Positions 7,529 to 11,483 of a stretch of DNA of 11,483 nt are shown piece by piece. Every line of letters begins with the position of its first letter. The first letter of the stretch is position 1. The stretch is taken from the NCBI GenBank assembly GCA_958404085.1, contig CATXZX010000016.1:1-11483 (forward strand), in the 5' to 3' direction. Origin of the DNA: an uncultured Prevotellaceae bacterium. GTDB taxonomy: Bacteria > Bacteroidota > Bacteroidia > Bacteroidales > Bacteroidaceae. Below the pieces are notes generated by a model. The model did not search any database. It was not told the DNA's origin and saw nothing but the letters and a program-made list of their open reading frames with translations. The translations under genes were made by a program, and so were the position numbers.

Positions 7529-7565
7529 GCGGGCCGCGGAGCATCTTGTGCGCTCCGCGGCCCGC
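7529..7565. repeat. Perfect 14-bp GC-only-type hairpin without T tract
   Basis: GCGGGCCGCGGAGC (7529-7542) and GCTCCGCGGCCCGC (7552-7565) pair perfectly around a 9-base loop. It lies 34 bases beyond the stop of the PepSY-like lipoprotein gene. No T run follows on either strand, so it is not a standard intrinsic terminator. It could protect the mRNA 3' end or pause polymerase. Confidence 0.6.
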
Positions 7566-7570
7566 GTATC

Positions 7571-7590
7571 AAAACCCGTATACTCGGGTT
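7571..7590 (-). terminator. Short hairpin with T4 behind the PepSY-like lipoprotein gene
   Basis: Read leftward, AACCCG, a 6-base loop, CGGGTT and two more T residues form a small terminator-like hairpin starting 9 bases after the stop codon at 7599. The 6-bp stem is weak on its own. Together with the much stronger hairpin at 7529-7565 it probably marks the end of the two-gene operon. Confidence 0.4.
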
Positions 7591-7598
7591 GCCAAATG

Positions 7599-8033
7599 TC
7601 AGGGAACAAGCGTTCCGTCGGCCTGTATCTTCAGGTAAACATCCGGCGTTCCACGCTTTTCCAGTTCAATGTCAAAATAGTCAACGGTAGCCGTTTCCAC
7701 CCAATCCACATCGTCCGTACTGTAACCGGCATAATGTTCGTTCAGATAGGTCTGTACCGCTTCGGGTAGGGCTGCCGTATAGTCGGTCTCCGTCCTCACC
7801 CATGTGCCGTCGGGCCGGAACCAGGCCTCGGCCTCGCGAAAGTCGTTCCGGAACTCCGCCACAAAGAACTCGCCTTTCCGCTCCCATTCATGAACCGAAG
7901 CCGTCGCATATTTCTGCGTAAAGGCAGCCTGTACAAGAGCCGGAGCATCCAACTTGTGATCATCATCGCTGTCGCAGCTCTGCAAAGCGAATACGCTCAA
8001 GAGCAACGCCGTCACATAACATTTCAGTCTCAT
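7599..8033 (-). CDS. PepSY-like domain lipoprotein
   Basis: The 144-residue product starts with a lipoprotein signal (MRLKCYVTALLLSVFALQSC), with lipid attachment expected at Cys20. The following DSDDD is acidic, resembling the Bacteroidota surface-export signal, so the protein may be displayed outside the cell. The mature part shows two units of helix plus beta-hairpin, about 30-85 (APALVQAAF to TWVRTETDY) and 89-144 (LPEAVQTYL to QADGTLVP). This is the pattern of the PepSY-like/putative beta-lactamase-inhibitor-like family (Pfam PF11396), whose biochemical role is not established. A TTG at 8063 would add ten residues before the signal peptide and is rejected in favour of the ATG at 8033. 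It lies 26 bases after its paralogous neighbour, so both share a transcript from the promoter at 8547-8554. The family call is by pattern, not by search. Confidence 0.75.
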   Translation of the reverse strand: MRLKCYVTALLLSVFALQSCDSDDDHKLDAPALVQAAFTQKYATASVHEWERKGEFFVAEFRNDFREAEAWFRPDGTWVRTETDYTAALPEAVQTYLNEHYAGYSTDDVDWVETATVDYFDIELEKRGTPDVYLKIQADGTLVP

Positions 8034-8059
8034 AGTGTCATTCGTTTTAAAAGGGATTA

Positions 8060-8506
8060 TCAATCGATTTCTGTCACCTGGAATTTCGAATTAAACGTTA
8101 TCTCCAATCCGCCGGACAGTTCCACTTCGTACGTTTTGCGTTTCTTTTCAATCTGCTGAATCGTCTTTCCGGGATAATGCGACTGCACATATTTCGAAAT
8201 AGCCTGGGGAACCAGGGCGGCAGGCACCTTCGAATACTTGCAATCTATCTCCGTCCAGTTTCCGGCCTTGTCGAACTCAATCTTATCGCCATTCGTAAAA
8301 ATCACGTCGTAGCTGCGGTCGAACAGTTCCGTTTCCTGTTTGACAAGGGCTACTTTCTTTCCGGCAAAATGTTTCGTCAGAATCTGCTGCGATACGGCCG
8401 GCAAGTCTTTTACACGGATCGGCTTGTCCGTATCGGAAGCGGCGAACGTCGCGGTCTGTACACTCAGAAAACAGAAAAGAATCATCATCCATTTTTTCAT
8501 ACTCAT
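8060..8506 (-). CDS. Secreted PepSY-like protein with two tandem repeats
   Basis: The 148-residue protein has a signal peptide (about 1-22, cleavage near TATFA, before ASDTDK) and no lipobox, so it should be periplasmic. The mature protein is an internal duplication. Unit 1 (about 35-88) runs LPAVSQQILTKHF to GNWTEID, and unit 2 (about 94-148) runs VPAALVPQAISKYV to QVTEID. Each has a helix followed by strands with YDVIFTNGDKIEFD or YEVELSGGLEITFN, and each ends in TEID. This is typical of the PepSY-like family PF11396, structurally compared with beta-lactamase inhibitor protein but of unknown function. Translation may start at the ATG at 8506 or at 8500 (MKKW); the second looks like a more usual signal-peptide start. 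It is the first gene of a two-gene operon. Its promoter carries the same direct repeats as the promoter of the neighbouring two-component regulator, so it is a likely target of that regulator. Confidence 0.82.
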   Translation of the reverse strand: MSMKKWMMILFCFLSVQTATFAASDTDKPIRVKDLPAVSQQILTKHFAGKKVALVKQETELFDRSYDVIFTNGDKIEFDKAGNWTEIDCKYSKVPAALVPQAISKYVQSHYPGKTIQQIEKKRKTYEVELSGGLEITFNSKFQVTEID

Positions 8507-8546
8507 TGGTTTTAATCAGGTTTATACTTACGTTCATTTTGTACTG

Positions 8547-8554
8547 CAAAGATA
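8547..8554 (-). promoter_or_regulatory. -7 box of the PepSY-like operon promoter
   Basis: The minus-strand TATCTTTG matches TAnnTTTG exactly. Transcription should begin near 8540, about 35 bases before the start codon. At the distance where TTTG (-33) is expected the minus strand reads AAAA, so this promoter lacks a consensus -33 and is likely activator-dependent. Confidence 0.7.
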
Positions 8555-8561
8555 CCGGGGG

Positions 8562-8583
8562 ATTCTGAAAAGATTTTGAAAAG
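8562..8583 (-). promoter_or_regulatory. Tandem 11-bp direct repeats, putative response-regulator binding site (PepSY-like operon)
   Basis: In plus-strand reading, ATTCTGAAAAG (8562-8572) is followed directly by ATTTTGAAAAG (8573-8583), ten of eleven positions identical. Tandem sites at 11-bp pitch overlapping -33 are the usual target of OmpR/PhoB-family dimers. The proximal copy ends 7 bp before the -7 box. The same arrangement and the same ten-base core ATTCTGAAAA occur upstream of the regulator gene itself at 10674. Confidence 0.6.
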
Positions 8584-8584
8584 A

Positions 8585-8637
8585 AAAGCATCCGCCCGTG
8601 TTTTTTTGTTCTTTAACAAACAAAAGACACGGGCGGA
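8585..8637 (-). terminator. Terminator of the two-component operon
   Basis: TCCGCCCGTGT (8591-8601) and ACACGGGCGGA (8627-8637) are perfect 11-bp complements, and inner TTTGTT/AACAAA pairing extends the stem. On the minus strand TGCTTTTCTTTT follows. It lies 36 bases after the kinase stop codon and separates the regulator operon from the PepSY-like operon, which needs its own promoter. Confidence 0.8.
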
Positions 8638-8673
8638 AGACACGGGCAAAACCGGAGCGTTTCTCCGGCGGAT

Positions 8674-9954
8674 TCATTCTTTCATTTTCCGAATCTCGAA
8701 ACCATGTAGCCCGTCGGCATACCGATAGGCGACGGACAGACCGTATAAGCGGCAAATGGCCTGCACGAGCGACAACCCCAGTCCCGTAGACCCCTCGCGG
8801 GTATGCAAATGATAGAAACGCATGAACACTTGTTCGCCATCCAACGGTTCGGGCAAACCGCTGTTGCGGATGCAGAAACTGTCGGCGTCGATAGACAGAC
8901 GGATCACACCGCCGGGCCGATTGTGTACAAAGGCATTTTTCAGCAGATTGGTCAACAGCGTCATGGCCAGCGATTCGTTCATCACGCACCCGAAGTCTCC
9001 TTTTTCCTCCACCTGCACATCCAGGTGCATCGAGGCATACACTTCGCGATAATCGTCGAGGCAGTTTGCCAGCAATTCGTTCCACACCACCGGACAGACC
9101 TCTGTAAACTGGTTGTTCTCAATCTTCGAGAGCAACAATAGCGAACGGTTCATCCGCGTCAGGTTCTCCAGCGTACGGTGTATCTTCAACAATTCGCCCA
9201 ACTGCTGTTCGGTCAATGTTTCATCCTCTACAAGCATCTCCAGGCGGTTCCGGCAAATGGCCAGCGGCGTCTGCATCTCGTGCGAAGCATTGCCGATGAA
9301 CTCCTTTTGCTGCTCATAAAGGCGCTCGCTGCGGTCGGCATTCCGCCGGACCGCCTCGTTCAGAATACGGAACTCGCGGATACGGGTCGGATTATGCAAC
9401 GGTTCGTTCTTTCCGCCGAGCCGGTAGCCGTCCATCCAACGCAGCAGGACATAAAGGGGTTGCATATTGCGATGAAAAATCAGGACATTAATCAGAATGA
9501 TCGTCAGCAGAAGCGTGACATACAGAAATACGACCCAATAAAAAATGGCTTCGCAAAGATCTTCTTTCTCAATACTGGGAATCGAAACTTCCACCTCCCG
9601 ATAGCGCCCGTCGCCGGTCTTGAAAATCGTTGTCAACACACGGGCCGGCTCCGTTTCTTTTTTTTCTTTAATATATACCTCGCGGTCTTCGTACAGGATG
9701 TGCGGACGACTCAGGGCATACGCTTCGGAAACATCACGCAGATAGTACTGGTTGTTTGAACCGCTTGCCGCCGAAGGCAACTGCTGCCCCGCCAGCGAAC
9801 GTATGATAATCAGTTCGGTATAATCCTCGAGCGAATCGTCGACCTCATCGTTCACTTCCTCTATCAACGCCACGTAAAAAAATACGGCCCACAAGGCCAG
9901 CACCACCGTCAGCACCAGCGAAGTACGTATAACTACTCCATGCAACAGTTTCAT
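8674..9954 (-). CDS. Membrane sensor histidine kinase
   Basis: The 426-residue inner-membrane kinase senses an unknown envelope signal and phosphorylates the adjacent regulator. TM1 spans about 12-30 and TM2 about 137-160, enclosing a periplasmic sensor region of roughly 105 residues with no domain I recognise. A linker with HAMP-like character leads to the HisKA domain, with His225 in NASHEMQTPL as the phosphoacceptor. The ATPase domain shows the N box at 335-345 (TNLLKNAFVHN), a reduced G1 motif (CIRNSG, 361-366, in place of the usual DxGxG) and a G2 motif GSTGLGLSL (388-396). Such NSG variants are common in Bacteroidota kinases, so activity is still expected. Its ATG overlaps the regulator stop codon as ATGA (9951-9954), implying translational coupling. 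A terminator follows. The PepSY-like exported proteins downstream could be its sensory partners or outputs; this is inference. Confidence 0.94.
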   Translation of the reverse strand: MKLLHGVVIRTSLVLTVVLALWAVFFYVALIEEVNDEVDDSLEDYTELIIIRSLAGQQLPSAASGSNNQYYLRDVSEAYALSRPHILYEDREVYIKEKKETEPARVLTTIFKTGDGRYREVEVSIPSIEKEDLCEAIFYWVVFLYVTLLLTIILINVLIFHRNMQPLYVLLRWMDGYRLGGKNEPLHNPTRIREFRILNEAVRRNADRSERLYEQQKEFIGNASHEMQTPLAICRNRLEMLVEDETLTEQQLGELLKIHRTLENLTRMNRSLLLLSKIENNQFTEVCPVVWNELLANCLDDYREVYASMHLDVQVEEKGDFGCVMNESLAMTLLTNLLKNAFVHNRPGGVIRLSIDADSFCIRNSGLPEPLDGEQVFMRFYHLHTREGSTGLGLSLVQAICRLYGLSVAYRYADGLHGFEIRKMKE

Positions 9955-10628
9955 TCCGCCTCCATTTTATAACCGAATCCATACACAGTCTTTATCTCGA
10001 CGGAGGAACCGGCCTCCTTCAGCCGTTTCCTTAAATTCTTGATCTGCGCGTATACAAAGTCGAAGTTGTCCGCCTGGTCTATGTAGTCGCCCCACACGGC
10101 TTCGGCCAACGTATGCTTGCCTACCAGACGTCCGGTCCGGTTCATAAAATAAAGCAGGATGTCGTATTCCTTACGCCCCAGTTCCACAGGACGGCCCGCC
10201 ACTTCCACCCGGAACGAATCGGGATAGACCGACACGTTGCCGCAGGAGACGACCGATTCTCCGCCGCGCTGCTTCCGGCGCAACACACTTTTAAGTCGGG
10301 CATGCAGTTCGGCCAGGTGAAACGGTTTGGCCAGGTAATCGTCCGCTCCCAGGTCCAGGCCCTCCACTTTGTCCTCGACCGAATCTTTGGCCGAAAGAAT
10401 AATCACATGCGGCCGGCGGTCGGCAGCCTGCAAATTGCGAAGCAAATCCAGCCCGTTGCCGTCGGGCAGCATGATGTCCAGCAATATGCAGTCGTACTCA
10501 TAGCCCATAGCCTTGCGATAGGCCGTACGATAATCGGGTGCATTCTCTACCACATAACGTTCCTTCACCAGTGAACGGGTGATTATTTCGCGCAAATCGG
10601 CGTCGTCTTCTACAATCAAAATCTTCAT
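9951..10628 (-). CDS. OmpR-family response regulator
   Basis: This 225-residue cytosolic transcription factor is the partner of the overlapping kinase gene. The receiver domain (about 1-118) has the acidic pair Asp8-Asp9 (ILIVEDDAD), phosphoacceptor Asp51 (LLDIMLPDGNG), Ser79 (ILSAKD) and Lys101 (AKPF). The winged-helix DNA-binding domain (about 127-224) shows ELGRKEYDILLYF, then the recognition-helix region about 188-203 (NFDFVYAQIKNLRKRL) and the wing ending KTVYGFGYKM. The ATG at 10628 begins with the canonical first strand (MKILIVEDD); an upstream TTG adding eleven residues is rejected. Its own promoter region contains 11-bp direct repeats of the kind this family binds, also found before the PepSY-like operon, so positive autoregulation and control of that operon are likely. 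A beta-lactamase-domain gene is divergently transcribed from the same 175-base intergenic region. Confidence 0.95.
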   Translation of the reverse strand: MKILIVEDDADLREIITRSLVKERYVVENAPDYRTAYRKAMGYEYDCILLDIMLPDGNGLDLLRNLQAADRRPHVIILSAKDSVEDKVEGLDLGADDYLAKPFHLAELHARLKSVLRRKQRGGESVVSCGNVSVYPDSFRVEVAGRPVELGRKEYDILLYFMNRTGRLVGKHTLAEAVWGDYIDQADNFDFVYAQIKNLRKRLKEAGSSVEIKTVYGFGYKMEAE

Positions 10629-10658
10629 AGTTTCCGAAATCCAGTTGAAATTTGCAGA

Positions 10659-10666
10659 CAAAGTAA
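10659..10666 (-). promoter_or_regulatory. Putative -7 box of the two-component operon
   Basis: The minus strand reads TTACTTTG, one mismatch from TAnnTTTG. Transcription would start near 10652, leaving a leader of about 24 bases. The -33 position reads AGCC, not TTTG, as expected for a promoter that depends on the adjacent direct repeats. The call is supported by identical spacing to those repeats in the PepSY-like operon promoter. Confidence 0.55.
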
Positions 10667-10673
10667 CGACTTA

Positions 10674-10695
10674 ATTCTGAAAAAAGGCTGAAAAA
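10674..10695 (-). promoter_or_regulatory. Tandem 11-bp direct repeats, putative autoregulatory binding site
   Basis: In plus-strand reading, ATTCTGAAAAA (10674-10684) is followed directly by AGGCTGAAAAA (10685-10695), sharing CTGAAAAA at 11-bp pitch. The proximal copy ends 7 bp before the -7 box of the regulator operon, as at 8562. The site lies in the divergent region and ends 31 bp before the -7 box of the plus-strand beta-lactamase-domain gene, so it could act on both promoters. Confidence 0.6.
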
Positions 10696-10702
10696 ACGCC
10701 TC

Positions 10703-10733
10703 TTTCCATTTTCAAATAAATAAAGTATCTTTG
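10703..10733 (+). promoter_or_regulatory. Promoter of the DUF1294/beta-lactamase fusion gene
   Basis: TATCTTTG at 10726-10733 matches TAnnTTTG exactly. TTTC at 10703-10706, 19 bases upstream, is one base from the -33 consensus. TTTTCA at 10709-10714 occupies the same place relative to the -7 box as the TTTTCAGAAT element of the two minus-strand promoters. Transcription would start near 10740. Confidence 0.65.
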
Positions 10734-10753
10734 CAAACTCCTATTCCATCGGC

Positions 10754-10807
10754 ATGGAAATCATTCGTTACGACAAAAACACTCACTTAATCCATCATTC
10801 CGCATGA
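10754..10807 (+). CDS. Possible 17-codon leader ORF overlapping the fusion gene start
   Basis: An ATG at 10754, about 14 bases after the predicted transcription start, opens MEIIRYDKNTHLIHHSA and stops at TGA 10805-10807. That TGA overlaps the ATG at 10804 as ATGA, the classic arrangement for translational coupling. The start codon sits in a small hairpin (TTCCAT 10744-10749 with ATGGAA 10754-10759). Like the leader ORF at 148 it starts with ME, has Arg at position 5 and contains an IHH stretch. Coincidence cannot be excluded. Confidence 0.35.
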   Translation: MEIIRYDKNTHLIHHSA

Positions 10808-11483
10808 ACAAACCGATACTCATCTTCATTTCATATCTTCTGGCCGTCAACATCATTACGTTTTTTGTTTACGGCATCGACAAACTGAAAGCAAAAAAGT
10901 CGCTATGGCGCGTACCGGAATCGACACTGTTGCTGCTGGCTGTGGCCGGCGGAAGCATAGGCGCCTGGACCGGCATAAAAGTCTGGCATCATAAAACCAA
11001 ACACAAAAAATTCAAATACGGCGTGCCGGCCATCATAATCCTGCAAGTTGCACTGTCCGTAGCCGCTATTCACTTCTGCATGACGCACAAAGCGGACCAT
11101 ACGCTGTCCGAAATCCGGCAGAACCGGTTGCAACAACAGATAGACAGCTTACTGGCCGATGTTCCGGCCGAGGTTGGCGTAGCCGTCACCTGCGAAGGAC
11201 GCAAAATATGCGGATTCAATGAAAACAAACGATTCCCGATGATGAGCGTTTACAAGTTGCACCAGGCCGTGGCCGTACTCGATTCCCTGAACCGCAGCAC
11301 GCAATCGGCCGACGACCGGATCACCGTTACAAAACAGATGCTTAAAGAAAACACATACAGCCCGCTGAGAGAGCGCTATCCGGAAGGAAACATCCGTATG
11401 TCGCTGAAAGAACTGCTACGCTACTCGCTCGAGCAGAGCGACAACAACGCCTGCGACATCCTCTTCAGCCTGTTTGGCGGTAC
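10804..11483 (+). CDS. DUF1294 membrane domain fused to class A beta-lactamase (3' end beyond the window)
   Basis: Reading from the ATG at 10804 there is no stop for the 226 complete codons visible. Residues 1-92 match the DUF1294 pattern: a hydrophobic segment about 5-24, then YGIDKLKAKKSLWRVPE, a second hydrophobic segment about 41-60 containing LAVAGGSIGAWTG, the basic WHHKTKHKKFKYGVP, and a third segment about 73-92. A short helical linker (about 95-118) follows. From about 121 (PAEVGVAVT) the sequence is a class A beta-lactamase: FPMMSVYK at 144-151 supplies Ser148 and Lys151 of the SxxK motif, and SDN is at 212-214 within QSDNNACDIL, typical of the Bacteroidota subclass A2 (CfxA/CepA/PER-like). 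The Glu166 and KTG regions lie past the window end, so activity cannot be judged. The enzyme domain should be periplasmic and tethered to the inner membrane. The gene is divergent from the two-component operon. Confidence 0.85.
   Translation, partial: MNKPILIFISYLLAVNIITFFVYGIDKLKAKKSLWRVPESTLLLLAVAGGSIGAWTGIKVWHHKTKHKKFKYGVPAIIILQVALSVAAIHFCMTHKADHTLSEIRQNRLQQQIDSLLADVPAEVGVAVTCEGRKICGFNENKRFPMMSVYKLHQAVAVLDSLNRSTQSADDRITVTKQMLKENTYSPLRERYPEGNIRMSLKELLRYSLEQSDNNACDILFSLFGG

Larger units (their letters stand above)
7300..7598. other. Non-coding spacer of about 300 bases
   Basis: The left end holds the promoter and short leader of the leftward secreted-protein gene, and the right end two hairpins behind the PepSY-like lipoprotein gene. 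In the middle (about 7345-7528) I find no credible gene or recognisable riboswitch. It contains a 12-bp palindrome, TTTTTCGAAAAA (7439-7450), flanked by CAGCT and AGCTG-like arms. A 70-codon open frame on the minus strand lacks coding character. Confidence 0.6.

Noticed and set aside
8283..8591. 102-codon minus-strand frame overlapping the PepSY-like gene start
   Set aside because: It begins upstream of the promoter's -7 box and runs in another frame through the PepSY-like gene; the product makes no sense.
10903..11136. 77-codon minus-strand frame inside the fusion gene
   Set aside because: It lies opposite the DUF1294-type region, whose plus-strand frame carries clear motifs and stays open to the window end.

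Overview
The window looks like a chromosomal segment from the order Bacteroidales (Bacteroidota), probably a gut-type genus with about 50-55% GC. The evidence is: promoters of the TAnnTTTG type used by the Bacteroidota primary sigma factor; a 969-residue outer-membrane protein with an N-terminal beta-sandwich and plug; a lipoprotein with acidic residues straight after the lipobox cysteine; PepSY-like secreted proteins; and a DUF1294 protein fused to a class A beta-lactamase domain of the Bacteroidota type. No transposase, phage gene, rRNA, tRNA or CRISPR array was found.

Layout. Bases 1-202 hold a strong promoter with an inverted repeat over its -33 element and a 21-codon leader ORF. The outer-membrane barrel protein follows (203-3112, +), then a perfect intrinsic terminator. 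A repeat-rich convergent spacer (3160-3414) separates it from a leftward block: a large secreted probable carbohydrate-active protein (7299 to 4927), dihydroneopterin aldolase folB (4829 to 4437) and 2-dehydropantoate 2-reductase panE (4377 to 3415). A spacer of about 300 bases (7300-7598) carries the promoter of the large secreted protein and two hairpins.

The right half looks like one functional locus. An OmpR-family response regulator (10628 to 9951) and its sensor kinase (9954 to 8674) overlap by four bases and end at a terminator. A two-gene operon follows on the same strand, encoding two secreted PepSY-like proteins (8506 to 8060 and 8033 to 7599). Divergent from the regulator is a plus-strand gene (10804 to beyond the window) in which three hydrophobic segments of DUF1294 type are joined in frame to a class A beta-lactamase domain showing SVYK and SDN.

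The most telling signal is regulatory. The promoters of the regulator operon and of the PepSY-like operon both carry tandem 11-bp direct repeats (core CTGAAAA in plus-strand reading), placed exactly 7 bp upstream of the -7 box, where a -33 element would be. That geometry fits an OmpR/PhoB-type activator. The beta-lactamase promoter has a weaker match (TTTTCA) at the same distance. My inference is an autoregulated envelope two-component system controlling two PepSY-like (beta-lactamase-inhibitor-like fold) exported proteins, and possibly the membrane-tethered beta-lactamase fusion. Functions stated beyond domain recognition are hypotheses.
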